The position numbers and the translations under genes are program-made. A stretch of 64,000 nt of DNA from Luteolibacter sp. SL250 (GTDB lineage: Bacteria; Verrucomicrobiota; Verrucomicrobiia; Verrucomicrobiales; Akkermansiaceae). The stretch is from contig NZ_CP113054.1 in the NCBI RefSeq assembly GCF_026625605.1, positions 2,542,001 to 2,606,000 of the forward strand, read 5' to 3'. Positions within the stretch are counted from its first letter, which is position 1, and the number at the start of each line of letters is the position of its first letter. This document shows, one piece after another, positions 17,921 through 27,383 of this stretch. The notes beneath the pieces are model-generated. The model searched no databases. It was not told the DNA's origin and saw only the letters and a program-made list of their open reading frames with translations.

Positions 17921-19192
17921 ATGAATGAGCCTGCCGTCCGGAACGAACCGGTGAAGAAGAAGGAGATTTTCGGGTGGTGTTGCTTTGATTTCGCCAACTC
18001 CGCGTTTGTCACCGTGATCATCACGGTGATCTATTCGGTTTACTTCAAGGAAGAGGTGGCGAACAAAGCTCCTTGGTCGAATGCGGTGTGGGGATGGACT
18101 CTGAGCCTATCCCAGTGCGTGGTGATCCTCTTCGCTCCTCTTATCGGCGCCATCGCGGACCTGAAGGCCTGCAAGAAAAGCTTTCTCATGATTACGACCG
18201 TGGTTTGTTCGGTCGCAACCTGCGCCTTGTTCTTCGTTGGCAGCGGTGAGGTGGTACTTGCGGTTACGTTGGTGGCGATTGCTTACATCGCATTCTCGAT
18301 GAGCGAGAACATTTGCTCCGGCTTTCTGCCTGAAATCAGCACGCCAGAAACGGCCGGTAAGATATCCGGCTACGGATGGAGTTTCGGGTATTTCGGGGGA
18401 CTCATAAGTCTTGTCCTCGCGCTTGTAATCTACCAGAGTGGAGAAGGGCGAACTCCATGGACTTTCATCATGACTGGGGTCTTTTTCATGGCTGCTGCTC
18501 TCCCCACGCTGATACTGCTGAAGGAGCGCGCTATTCCACAATCCCTGCCGCCCGGCAGGAATCTATGGACTGCTAGTTGGCGGGAGAACGCGGAGTCCCT
18601 GCGTCGGTTGAGAAGTGGCGGGGCATTGGGCAAATTTTTCATCGCTCTCACCCTGTTCACTACGGGGCTATCGGCCGTGATTGCTTTTGCCTCCATCTAT
18701 GCGGCCGAGGTGGTGGGAATGAAAAAAAATGAGATCATCGGCCTGTTTGTCGTGCTGCAACTCGCAGGTGCGGCGGGAGCATATGGTTTTGGTTTCTTGC
18801 AGGACCGGAAGGGGCCGAAATACTCACTGGTGATATCCCTCTGTCTGTGGATCGCAGTGTGCGTATGGGCGGCACTATGCCGGACGAAAGTCGAGTTCTA
18901 CATCATCGGCGCGCTGGCAGGTGTCGCCATGGGTTCCCTCCAATCCGCCGGGCGGGCGGTGGTGGCCACGTTCACCCCGGAAGGGAAGAGCGGGGAATAC
19001 TTCGGCTACTGGGGCTTCTTCACAAAGCTGGCGGCCGTCATCGGGCCTCCGGTCTTCGGCATGGCGGCCACCTTCTTCGGTGAGCGGATTGCCATTTTCG
19101 TGAACGCGGGTTTCTTCATCGCCGGTCTGGTGGTGCTCCTCCCGCTGGCCATCGACCGCCGGAAATCCACCACCCCTCCGGCCGGAGCATGA
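17921..19192 (+). CDS. MFS transporter, UMF1 (Atg22-like) family
   Basis: 423 residues with about twelve membrane segments. The N-terminal IFGWCCFDFANSAF motif and the SGYGWSFGYFGG motif in the centre are diagnostic for the UMF1/Vps22-like branch of the major facilitator superfamily. The substrate is not known; fungal Atg22 exports amino acids from the vacuole. The first half is less GC-rich than its neighbours. Its stop overlaps the next gene's ATG by four bases, so the two are coupled. Confidence 0.92.
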   Translation: MNEPAVRNEPVKKKEIFGWCCFDFANSAFVTVIITVIYSVYFKEEVANKAPWSNAVWGWTLSLSQCVVILFAPLIGAIADLKACKKSFLMITTVVCSVATCALFFVGSGEVVLAVTLVAIAYIAFSMSENICSGFLPEISTPETAGKISGYGWSFGYFGGLISLVLALVIYQSGEGRTPWTFIMTGVFFMAAALPTLILLKERAIPQSLPPGRNLWTASWRENAESLRRLRSGGALGKFFIALTLFTTGLSAVIAFASIYAAEVVGMKKNEIIGLFVVLQLAGAAGAYGFGFLQDRKGPKYSLVISLCLWIAVCVWAALCRTKVEFYIIGALAGVAMGSLQSAGRAVVATFTPEGKSGEYFGYWGFFTKLAAVIGPPVFGMAATFFGERIAIFVNAGFFIAGLVVLLPLAIDRRKSTTPPAGA

Positions 19193-19488
19193 AGCTCGTC
19201 GTTTGCGCGAAGGCCGACCAAGGCCGCTTCATCGGGCTGCCCAGTGCGACCGGTTACGTCGTCTTCACCGCGGACGATGTGGACGCCATCCACCCCGGCG
19301 ATATCCTATCCAATCCGACATGGGATGAGGAAAGTGTGCCTGCCCCGAACATCCGGAACCTGACCACCGACGAGCAGGTGAAGGTGCGGTTGGAGAAATG
19401 GGGCCTGTCCCTGCCGGAAGCCCGCGAGCTGCTCACGCAGGTCGATCCTTCGGCCATCAAGTGGCACCCACCGTGGCCGGGTGCCTGA
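19189..19488 (+). CDS. Small hypothetical protein coupled to the MFS transporter
   Basis: 99 residues, cytoplasmic, no known motif. It starts within the ATGA overlap with the transporter stop. An N-terminal strand-rich part (KLVVCAKADQGRFIGLPSATGYVVF) is followed by a segment with two tryptophan-containing turns. The strict coupling is the main evidence that it is a gene. Confidence 0.65.
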   Translation: MKLVVCAKADQGRFIGLPSATGYVVFTADDVDAIHPGDILSNPTWDEESVPAPNIRNLTTDEQVKVRLEKWGLSLPEARELLTQVDPSAIKWHPPWPGA

Positions 19489-19552
19489 CGGTCCACGAAC
19501 GTCTGATGTTTCGTCGGAAGGGATGCTGGGCATGCCGCGTATCCGACCGTTC

Positions 19553-21088
19553 ATGAAAACCCGCCGGCTCCGCACCTTCCTCGCGCTTCTTCTGCTGGCT
19601 CCGGCGTTCTGCCATGCGCAGGAGACCTCCCTGAAGGCGGACATCCTCGTCTATGACTCCACACCGGGTGGCATCGTCGCGGCCATTGCCGCCGCGAAGG
19701 AGGGCCGCAGCGTCATCCTGATCACGGAGGACAAGCACCTCGGGGCGATGCGGACCAGCGGCCTGGCAATGTCCAACGCTGGGGATGAGAAGACGTTCGC
19801 AGGATTGGGCAGGGAGTTCCACGACCGCATCCACCGCTACTATCTGGGCAAGTATGGAGAGGATTCGGAACAGGTGAAACTGTGCCGCAAGGGCCTCCGC
19901 TTCGAGCCGCATGTGGCGGAGAAGATCTTCGAAGACTGGCTGGCGGAAACACCGTTGAAGGTGCTCCGGGAGGACCCCGTGGTTTCGCTGGAGAAAGAAG
20001 GCTGCCGCATCCTTTCCGTCACGACGGAGGGCAAGCGTCGCATCTCCGCCGCTGTCTTCATCGACGCCAGTTATGAAGGCGATCTCATCAAGTGGGCGGG
20101 TTGCTCATACCGTGTGGGGAGGGAGGCGAGCGCGGAGTATGACGAACCGCTCGCGGGTCTCCGCTATCCGCCGGAAAGAGTGGGGGAGGCGGATGGCAAG
20201 ACGCAGCGCTACACCTTCCGCGTCTGCCTGACGGATGTGCCGGAGAACCGCGTTCCCATCACCCGGCCCGCGAACTACCACCGGGCCAGCTACGCGCCGG
20301 ATGTCGCCCGCATCGAGCGCAAGCCGCCCGCCTCTCTTTCCGCGCTGCTTCCGCTGAACCTGCTGCCGAACCGCAAGACGGACTCCCGGACCGGCGAATG
20401 GATCGGCGGATCATGGGCATTCCCCGAGGCCAGCCGCGAGGAACGCGCCGTCATCTCCCGCGAGCACCGCGAATACAGCGAGGGATACCTCTGGTTCCTG
20501 CTGACCGATGCATCCGTGCCCGCCGCGATCAGGGAGGAGATGTCCCGGTGGGGCCATGCGAAGGATGAGTTCGCGGACAACGGGAACTTCCCCCACCACA
20601 TCTACGTCCGGGAAGCCCGCCGTCTGGTGGGCGACTACGTGATGACACAGAAGGACGTCCAGGATGAGGCGTCACGGTTCAAGCCGGACTCCGTCGCGCT
20701 CGGCAGCTACCGGCTGGATGTCCACGACGTCCAGTATGTGGTCGGCAAGGATGGCGGAATCGTACCGGAAGGAAGCATGAAGGGCGGGATCTTCGTGAAA
20801 CCCTACGAAATCCCTTACCGTGTCCTGCTGCCGAAGAAGTCGGAGGCCGTGAACCTCCTGGTGCCGGTCTGCGTCTCCGCCTCCCACATCGCCCTCTCCA
20901 CCCTGAGGATGGAGCCGGTTTACATGATGCTCGGCCATGCTTCCGGCGTGGCCGCTTCCATGAGCATCGGCTCCGGAACCCCGCTGAATGATCTACCGGT
21001 TCAGCAACTCCAGGCGAAGCTGGTGGAGCAGAAGCAGATCATCAGCGCGAAAGGGTTCCACGAACCGGCGAAGAACATCGACCCGTGA
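19553..21088 (+). CDS. Secreted FAD-dependent oxidoreductase
   Basis: 511 residues from the ATG at 19553. Residues 1-21 form a signal peptide (ALLLLAPAFCHAQ). The dinucleotide fold begins directly afterwards (ADILVYDSTPGGIVAAIAAAKEG) and runs into LGAMRTSGLAMSN, which matches the FAD-dependent oxidoreductase family (FAD_oxidored) common in Verrucomicrobia and Bacteroidetes near carbohydrate genes. The C-terminus has the expected second FAD contact region (VSASHIALSTLRMEPVYM, then GHASGVAASM). The substrate is unknown. The frame is open to 19481, but the signal peptide fixes the start. Confidence 0.9.
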   Translation: MKTRRLRTFLALLLLAPAFCHAQETSLKADILVYDSTPGGIVAAIAAAKEGRSVILITEDKHLGAMRTSGLAMSNAGDEKTFAGLGREFHDRIHRYYLGKYGEDSEQVKLCRKGLRFEPHVAEKIFEDWLAETPLKVLREDPVVSLEKEGCRILSVTTEGKRRISAAVFIDASYEGDLIKWAGCSYRVGREASAEYDEPLAGLRYPPERVGEADGKTQRYTFRVCLTDVPENRVPITRPANYHRASYAPDVARIERKPPASLSALLPLNLLPNRKTDSRTGEWIGGSWAFPEASREERAVISREHREYSEGYLWFLLTDASVPAAIREEMSRWGHAKDEFADNGNFPHHIYVREARRLVGDYVMTQKDVQDEASRFKPDSVALGSYRLDVHDVQYVVGKDGGIVPEGSMKGGIFVKPYEIPYRVLLPKKSEAVNLLVPVCVSASHIALSTLRMEPVYMMLGHASGVAASMSIGSGTPLNDLPVQQLQAKLVEQKQIISAKGFHEPAKNIDP

Positions 21089-21101
21089 TGGGCAACGTCG
21101 C

Positions 21102-22190
21102 TCAGCGCTTCGTCGCCAGGATCAGGTTGGCGTTCCAAGCGTTGTAGTGGTAGCCGGAACCGAACGGGATGGACGTCGAAGGATTGGCGGCATAGGCGGC
21201 GCGCAGGTCCGCTTGCGCATGCTTCGCGAACAGCTCGATGGGGGCTTCATAGTTGCCGAAGTAACGGATGTTCCACTGGCCCTGGTCGAAATAGCGGAAG
21301 GGAATGCCAGAGTCGTCCTGCAGGATGGCGTTGGAGTTCGCGAGGTAGAAATTCCGCACCTTCGAGAAGCGGTCGTCATGCGTCAGGTAGGACGCCGCCT
21401 TGAAGTAGGTCACGCCTCTGCCTTGTGAAGCGACCCAGGACTGGTAGCTGCCGTTGAAGCCGCTGTTGGAAAGGTCGCCGGAGACGTAGGTCGCGCGGTG
21501 GCCGCTGCCGCGGGAGTCGTTGAATGTGATCTCAACCCCCGGCTTTCCGCCTGCGGAAACGGAGGACACGCCCGTGACCGTGCCGTTTGAAAGGGCGATG
21601 GTTCCCAGCAGGATGGGCGTCACACCGCGCAGCGCGCTGCGCTCCAGGTCGGACCGCATGTCCTTCGTGATGAAGTAGCCCACGCGGAGCTGGGTTTTCG
21701 TCGCTTCACGGTAGGCTGGCAAGGCTCCCAGCACTTCCTCCGCCGGCAGGTGTTCCAGTGGCGGAACTTCGCCCACGCCTTCGAGGCCGAGCAGGACATA
21801 GTTGGGCGTATCCGGGAACATGCCGCGCACATGGAGCAGGTCAGGTCCGCCGAACGGGTAGTGAACGACTGCCGGTGAGGGGAGGTTCTGTCCGGACCAG
21901 GTGTTCATCGCCGCGATCCGGCGGCTGGCCAGTTGCCTCCAGACGGCCCGCATCTCGCGCTGGTGCTCCAGGTAGTTGGTGGTGAGTTGGAGCCGGGAGA
22001 GGACCGCTCCGCGCTTCACCGGCTTGCCCGCCAGGAACAGGGCGATGTCATTGGCGCTGGCCTCGCCGCCCACTTCCCTGAACTCCGGCGGCGGATCTTC
22101 CAGATACTGGACTTTGCTCGTCTTCGGTTTTGAGGCGCAACCGGCAATGAAGGCGCAGGCGAGCAGGAGCAGGGCGTGGGAGCGTTTCAT
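21102..22190 (-). CDS. Predicted lipoprotein of unknown function
   Basis: 362 residues from the ATG at 22190. The N-terminus is a lipoprotein signal: hydrophobic ALLLLACAFIAG followed by Cys (about residue 18). The mature protein is rich in Gly, Ser and aromatic residues, with no known domain that I can name. The frame extends further upstream to 22451, but that would run into the permease gene and bypass the lipobox. It converges with the FAD oxidoreductase, with only 13 bases between the stops. Confidence 0.8.
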   Translation of the reverse strand: MKRSHALLLLACAFIAGCASKPKTSKVQYLEDPPPEFREVGGEASANDIALFLAGKPVKRGAVLSRLQLTTNYLEHQREMRAVWRQLASRRIAAMNTWSGQNLPSPAVVHYPFGGPDLLHVRGMFPDTPNYVLLGLEGVGEVPPLEHLPAEEVLGALPAYREATKTQLRVGYFITKDMRSDLERSALRGVTPILLGTIALSNGTVTGVSSVSAGGKPGVEITFNDSRGSGHRATYVSGDLSNSGFNGSYQSWVASQGRGVTYFKAASYLTHDDRFSKVRNFYLANSNAILQDDSGIPFRYFDQGQWNIRYFGNYEAPIELFAKHAQADLRAAYAANPSTSIPFGSGYHYNAWNANLILATKR

Positions 22191-22207
22191 AGGTGGGATG
22201 GATCGAT

Positions 22208-23524
22208 TTACTGGCTTGAAGGCAACTTCGTCCGCTTCAGGGGAAAATACAACAGCCATGCTAACAGAATGGTTCCAAGCCCTGCGAGGGTGGGGACGGG
22301 GGCCGCGATGAAGGAACGCACCATCACGAAACCCGTCATCGCCAGGAAGACAATCGGCGGCAGGGGGAACCACGGGCAGCGGAAGGCCCCCGGCACCGGC
22401 TTTCTGGTGGCGCGCAGGATGAAAACACCGGCCACGGTGAGGAAGGAACACAGCGTCAGGCCGAACTGGGTGTAGGTGAGCAACCGTTCGAAGTCCCCCA
22501 CGCAGACGAAGACCAGGGCCAGCAGGAACTGGAAAAGGGTGGCCGCCACCGGGATGCCCTGTTGGTTGCGCCGCCCCAGCAGGCCGATGGCCGGGAAATC
22601 CTTGCCCATGACATTCAGCACCCGCGGTCCCGCCCAGATCAGCGCGCTCACCGTGGCAACCAGGCCCAGCGACAGCAGTCCGCTGAACCAGCGTGCCGCG
22701 CCTTCGCCGAAAAGGGACCCCGCGGCGACGAAGCCCACTTCGTTCACACCCTGCAGGGAGGAAAGGGGGGCCGCCCTCAGGAAGGCCATGTTCAGCAGCA
22801 GATAGAGGATGGTGACCAGAACCGTGCCCAGCAGCAGCGCCCGGGTGAGGGTACGGCGCACGTCGTCGATCTCATCCAGGATGTAGATCGCCGCATTCCA
22901 GCCGGAGTAGGCGTAGAAGACGAAAAGCAGGGCGATGGCATACGCGGGCTGGAGGATGATGGCCAGGTCTTCGGTGAGCTTCGGTTCCCACCGGACATCT
23001 CCCTTTCCGGGCAGTACGAACGAGGCGATGACGAAGCCGACGATGAGCGACAGCTTGAGGATTGTGGAGACCGTCTGGAGCCAGGCGCTCGACTTCAGGG
23101 TGATCAGGTGCCCCGCTGTCACCGCCACCAGCGCGGTGATGGAGACCGCCTTCGCCGGGAGCCAATCGACCGCGCTGTGGGCGTAGTTCCCCAGCGGGAT
23201 GGCGGCCAGCGCCGTGGGCGCGGCGAAACCGATCACCGCGGAGATCAATCCCGCCGCCCAGCCCATCGAGGGGTGATAGAGGGTGGAGATGAAATGATAC
23301 TCCCCACCGGAGCGGGGCAGGGCGCCACCCAGTTCCGCGTAGCAGAGGGCACCGCACAGCGCCAGCAGTCCGCCCAGGGCCCAGACCAGCATGAGCGCGG
23401 GGCCGGACGGGATGGGACCCACCTGGTAGCCCAGACTGGTGAAGACACCGGTGCCCACCATGCTGGCCACCACCAATGCTGCCGCAGGGACGGTCCGGAT
23501 GCGGCGCTGGGCAGGTTCGTTCAT
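22208..23524 (-). CDS. APC-family amino acid permease
   Basis: 438 residues from the ATG at 23524, with about twelve membrane segments. The first segment carries the APC signature for the unwound helix (ALVVASMVGTGVFTSLG), and helix 2 has GGLLALCGALCYAELGGALPRSGGEY, the consensus of the family. It imports or exchanges amino acids across the inner membrane; the substrate cannot be told from the sequence. The lipoprotein gene lies 17 bases downstream on the same strand and may be co-transcribed. Confidence 0.92.
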   Translation of the reverse strand: MNEPAQRRIRTVPAAALVVASMVGTGVFTSLGYQVGPIPSGPALMLVWALGGLLALCGALCYAELGGALPRSGGEYHFISTLYHPSMGWAAGLISAVIGFAAPTALAAIPLGNYAHSAVDWLPAKAVSITALVAVTAGHLITLKSSAWLQTVSTILKLSLIVGFVIASFVLPGKGDVRWEPKLTEDLAIILQPAYAIALLFVFYAYSGWNAAIYILDEIDDVRRTLTRALLLGTVLVTILYLLLNMAFLRAAPLSSLQGVNEVGFVAAGSLFGEGAARWFSGLLSLGLVATVSALIWAGPRVLNVMGKDFPAIGLLGRRNQQGIPVAATLFQFLLALVFVCVGDFERLLTYTQFGLTLCSFLTVAGVFILRATRKPVPGAFRCPWFPLPPIVFLAMTGFVMVRSFIAAPVPTLAGLGTILLAWLLYFPLKRTKLPSSQ

Positions 23525-23700
23525 TCCATCGCATTTTAGGCACCGCGCCCGCCCCGGGCAAGCTTCCGAAGCCCATCGGGCGGCGGATTCAGCGGGAATC
23601 GCGCGGCTACGTGGAAATCCGCCGGATCTTGCATGAAACAAAAGCACCTCTAGAGACTTGCGGACCCCGTCCCCCGCGCGTTGAATCCCGGCCCACAGGC

Positions 23701-25098
23701 ATGTTTTTGCTCAAAAAGGTCTTCCAACTCCGGGATCACGTGAATCCGGACAATGAAAAGCCGTTCCTCGACCACCTCGAGGACCTGCGGGTCACGGTGT
23801 TCCGGATCGCCATCACGCTCATCATCTCGATGGTCGTCTGCTTCATGTTCCAGAAGCAGCTCATGGAGGTTCTCCAGCGGCCGATCTACAAGGTGCTGGA
23901 GGATACGGCGAAGGAACAGCTTGCCGGACCCCCGATCCCCATCTCCCCGGATCGCTGGGAAGCGGCGAAGGCGGCGGAGCATGCTGCGGGCAGCCTGCCC
24001 CCAGCGGAACGCGAGGTTTTCCTGCGTCATCTCAAGGACCCGGATCTGGAAAGGCATGCCCGCATCGCCGCCCTCCAGCGGGCCGCACTGACCCTTCCCA
24101 AGGACAAGAGGGACGCCTTCCTCAACGAAGTCACACCGGAGGTGAAGGTGCGGGAACAGGTGAAATTCCTCATCGAGCGGAAGCTCCAGCCGGAGGTGTC
24201 CGTGCGCGGGGACCTACGGATGATGTCCACCCTGAAGCCGACGGAATCCTTCATGCTGTCCATGAAGCTGGCGTTCTTCGCCGGTATCATCGTGGCGTTC
24301 CCGCTGTTGCTGACCTTCATCCTCCAGTTCATCCTGCCCGGCCTGCACCAGAATGAGAAAAAGGTGCTGTGGCCCGCGCTGGCGGTCGCGTTCGGGTTGT
24401 TCCTAGGCGGTGTCTGCTTCGCCTACTTCGTGGTGCTTCAGAAGGCGCTGGAGTTCTTCTACCAGTACAGCCTCTCGCTGGGTGTCGCGAACGAATGGCG
24501 GATCGGTGAATACATTTCCTTCGCCACCACCTTCACCCTGTTGTTCGGGGTCGCGTTCGAGCTGCCGGTCGTGGTCATGGTCATCGTGAAGCTGGGCCTT
24601 CTCAGCTACGGCACCATGAAGAAGACCCGCAGTTACGCCATCGTCGGCATCATGGTGCTGGCCGCGGTCCTCACGCCCACGCCGGACATCATCACGCTCT
24701 CGCTCATGGCGCTGCCGATGTATGTCCTCTATGAGATCTGCATCCTCCTGGCGTGGATGCTGGAGCGGAAGGAGAAGAAGGCCGAAGAAGCTGAGGCGAA
24801 GGAGCGCATGGAACGCCTGCTCCGCGACTACGAGGAGCACGAGGACATCCGCACCGCCCACAACGAGGAACACGCGGACCACGGTGACGACGGCTGGAAG
24901 GCGGAGGAAACCCCGGACCACGATCCCTACCACGACTACCACAGCCAGTATCACGACGAGACACCGGACACCGCCGAGCCTCCGAAGATCGACGAGCTCA
25001 AGGAGGACACCGACATCACCGACGAACCCGTCGATCCCGCTGCGGGTCCGCCGGACAGCATCCCCGAGGAGGAGGAACGCCGCCGCAACCAGGACTGA
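23701..25098 (+). CDS. tatC: Sec-independent protein translocase TatC, enlarged
   Basis: Core subunit of the twin-arginine translocase, which recognises RR signal peptides and exports folded proteins. Conserved TatC features are LDHLEDLR at 23-30, KPTESF at 180-184 before TM2, FELPVV at about 286-291, and RSYAIVGIMVLAAVLTPTPDIIT at 310-332. It has 465 residues against about 250 usually. The excess is a roughly 100-residue charged insert in the first periplasmic loop (about 71-170) and a C-terminal cytoplasmic tail of about 105 residues, very rich in Asp, Glu and His. No tatA/tatB is nearby. The ATG at 23701 is chosen because the upstream open frame lies over the permease promoter. Confidence 0.95.
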   Translation: MFLLKKVFQLRDHVNPDNEKPFLDHLEDLRVTVFRIAITLIISMVVCFMFQKQLMEVLQRPIYKVLEDTAKEQLAGPPIPISPDRWEAAKAAEHAAGSLPPAEREVFLRHLKDPDLERHARIAALQRAALTLPKDKRDAFLNEVTPEVKVREQVKFLIERKLQPEVSVRGDLRMMSTLKPTESFMLSMKLAFFAGIIVAFPLLLTFILQFILPGLHQNEKKVLWPALAVAFGLFLGGVCFAYFVVLQKALEFFYQYSLSLGVANEWRIGEYISFATTFTLLFGVAFELPVVVMVIVKLGLLSYGTMKKTRSYAIVGIMVLAAVLTPTPDIITLSLMALPMYVLYEICILLAWMLERKEKKAEEAEAKERMERLLRDYEEHEDIRTAHNEEHADHGDDGWKAEETPDHDPYHDYHSQYHDETPDTAEPPKIDELKEDTDITDEPVDPAAGPPDSIPEEEERRRNQD

Positions 25099-25128
25099 TC
25101 CGTTCCACATCCCCATCCAGCGACTTCC

Positions 25129-25965
25129 ATGACCGAACCGGCCAAAGCCACCGCCCGCTCGCCCTTCGCCGGCTGCGCGATCTTCATCTGTGTGGTTGTG
25201 ATGATGGTCTTCCTCATCGTCATCTCCATCGTCACGTTTTTCCGGCAGTACAAGGAAATCGCCAAGTTCACCGATGAAAAGCCCGTGCCGGTGGAGGTGA
25301 CCTCCATCGAAGACCGGGAAACTGACCTCAACCGTCTTGCTGAACGGTTGGAGGTTTTCCGACAGGATCTGGCGGACGAAAAGGACACCACCCTCTCACT
25401 TTCCGCGGATGATCTGAACACCTCGGTGGCGGTTTATGATTCGCTGAAGGATTTCCGTGGCACATTCCGGATCCTGGAGATCGGGGAGAAGGATCTCCGC
25501 ATCGCCGCATCGTTTCCGCTCAACGGGATGCCACGGCTGGCGAAGGAAGGGGAATCCGGTGGGGTGACGACGGACCATCGCTACCTGAATGGAACCATCA
25601 TCGCCCGTCCGGAGCTGTTCGAGGGGGAGCTGGTGCTCCAGATCTCGGATATCCAGGTGCCGGGAAAGACGGTGGTGAAGGAGTTCATCGAGCGCATGTC
25701 CCCCTACCGGGTGACCGAGCGATACAAGACGGACCCGGTTCTGGGCCCGACGATGAAGAAGCTCACCGGTGTGGAACTTGCGGACGGAAATCTCGTGCTG
25801 CGCCGCAAGGCCGGGGAGGTGATTTCCACCACCATCACGGACAAACAGGTGGATGCCGCCTCCAGCCGGTTGGTGAAATTCCTGGCGATCGGAGCGTCCC
25901 TGTTCCTCCTGTTTGTCGCCTGCATGCTGTTTCTCGGCTTGCGGAAGAAGCGGGAAATCGTTTGA
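25129..25965 (+). CDS. Two-TM membrane protein of unknown function downstream of tatC
   Basis: 278 residues. A membrane helix at about 15-38 (AIFICVVVMMVFLIVISIVTFF) and another at about 250-270 (FLAIGASLFLLFVACMLFLGL) flank a domain of about 210 residues, followed by a short basic end (RKKREIV). The central domain is probably periplasmic and contains repeated strand patterns but no motif I know. It starts 30 bases after the tatC stop and is probably in the same operon. Confidence 0.8.
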   Translation: MTEPAKATARSPFAGCAIFICVVVMMVFLIVISIVTFFRQYKEIAKFTDEKPVPVEVTSIEDRETDLNRLAERLEVFRQDLADEKDTTLSLSADDLNTSVAVYDSLKDFRGTFRILEIGEKDLRIAASFPLNGMPRLAKEGESGGVTTDHRYLNGTIIARPELFEGELVLQISDIQVPGKTVVKEFIERMSPYRVTERYKTDPVLGPTMKKLTGVELADGNLVLRRKAGEVISTTITDKQVDAASSRLVKFLAIGASLFLLFVACMLFLGLRKKREIV

Positions 25966-26029
25966 TTTCGGAGGTTCCGGGAAAAATTCGGGCCTGGTCC
26001 ACCGTTTTCCTGTAGCACCCTTTCCTGCC

Positions 26030-27304
26030 ATGAAACTGCCCGCCACCTGCGTCCTCATCGGCCTCTCCCTAGCCGCCTTCGGTCATTCGAAGGAAGCATC
26101 CGCCGGTCCTTCCACCCCGGGAGCCGCCTCGACTCCCGCGGTTCCAACCGCCCCTGCGACGGCACCACCAGCTCCCGCCGCACCGAAACCGGCGCCCAGC
26201 CCATCTTCCGAAACGGAGGCCCTTTCGACGAAAAACAAGCTGGAGGCGGAGCGGCTGACCGCTGAGACCAACACTCTGCGTGCGGAGATCACCCGACTGA
26301 AGATGGAGCGCGAGCTCATCACCGAGCGGCTCGCGCTGGACGCAGCCAAAAAGGCCGAGGCCGAACTCAAGGGAGAGGCGGACAAGGAGAAGCTCGCCAA
26401 GGAAGGCGAGATCGCCAAGCTCCGGGCGGACAAACTCACCAACGATCTCAAGGCCCTCCAGACCGAGGCCATGCTGGAGCTGACCAAACTCCAGAACGAC
26501 ATCTCGCTCTTCGAGACCACCGAGAAGCGGGCGAAGTTCGCCGATGCGAAGCCGGTGTATCTGGAGAAGCCGCTGCGCGACGACGGCGTGCTCGTCATCT
26601 CCGACCGGCGCATCCCTCTCAACGGGATGATCGTTCCGGCCACCGCGGACTACATCACCAGCCGGATCGACTACTGGAACAACAAGGACAAGAAGCTGCC
26701 GATCTTCATCGTCATCGATGACTGCCCCGGTGGTTCGGTCATGGCCGGCTACCGCATCCTGAAGTCGATGGAGGCCAGCGAGGCCCCCATCCACGTGGTG
26801 GTGAAATCATTCGCCGCCTCCATGGCCGCCTGCATCACCACGCTGGCGGAGGAATCCTACTGCTACCCGAACTCCCTGATCCTCCACCACCAGATCGCCT
26901 CGCAACTCATGTTCGCGAGGCTGAATCTCACCCAGCAGAAGGAGTTCTACCAGGACAGCCAGCGCTGGTGGGAACGCCTGGCCAGCCCGGTCGCGGCGAA
27001 GATGGGCATCTCCACGGATGAGTTCATCAAGGCCATGTATGAGAAGTCCTCCGGCGGCGACTGGAGCGAGTTCGGGGACAAGGCGAAGGAGTTGAAGTGG
27101 GTGAACAACATCCTCACCGGCATCGAGGAGACTTCGCTGAACAAGGATCCGGATGCGCAGGAGAAACCGAAACCCGCGGCCACCCCGGCGGCCTTCGAGG
27201 AAACCCTGGATGCCGATGGCAAGCCCTGCATGTTCCTGCCGCGCCTCAATCCCAAGGATGTCTATTTCCTCTACAACCCCGACGGCTACTACCGCGTGAG
27301 GTGA
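26030..27304 (+). CDS. Secreted ClpP-like serine protease with coiled-coil N-terminus
   Basis: 424 residues from the ATG at 26030. After a signal peptide (about 1-25) comes a Pro/Ala-rich linker (26-60), a coiled coil (about 62-170) and a ClpP-fold domain (about 185-350). Ser264 in SFAASMAAC matches the nucleophile of ClpP (GxASMA), and His287 in LILHHQ matches its catalytic His (IHQP). The substrate-groove glycines are in DDCPGGSV. ClpP itself is cytosolic, so an exported member with a coiled coil cannot use a Clp ATPase; it is more like SppA/ClpP-type membrane-side proteases. It ends at a good terminator. Confidence 0.88.
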   Translation: MKLPATCVLIGLSLAAFGHSKEASAGPSTPGAASTPAVPTAPATAPPAPAAPKPAPSPSSETEALSTKNKLEAERLTAETNTLRAEITRLKMERELITERLALDAAKKAEAELKGEADKEKLAKEGEIAKLRADKLTNDLKALQTEAMLELTKLQNDISLFETTEKRAKFADAKPVYLEKPLRDDGVLVISDRRIPLNGMIVPATADYITSRIDYWNNKDKKLPIFIVIDDCPGGSVMAGYRILKSMEASEAPIHVVVKSFAASMAACITTLAEESYCYPNSLILHHQIASQLMFARLNLTQQKEFYQDSQRWWERLASPVAAKMGISTDEFIKAMYEKSSGGDWSEFGDKAKELKWVNNILTGIEETSLNKDPDAQEKPKPAATPAAFEETLDADGKPCMFLPRLNPKDVYFLYNPDGYYRVR

Positions 27305-27332
27305 GCCGCGTATCCTTCTTTCCCAAAAACAG

Positions 27333-27360
27333 AAAGGGGCACCGCGATGGTGCCCCTTTT
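27333..27360. terminator. Bidirectional Rho-independent terminator
   Basis: An 11-bp stem (27333-27343 with 27349-27359) with a 5-nt loop. It is followed by T on the plus strand and, on the minus strand, by TTTCTGTTTTT. It serves the ClpP-like gene on the plus strand and the convergent siroheme-decarboxylase-like gene on the minus strand. Confidence 0.9.
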
Positions 27361-27383
27361 GCGTTGGGAGATGAATGCAGCGG

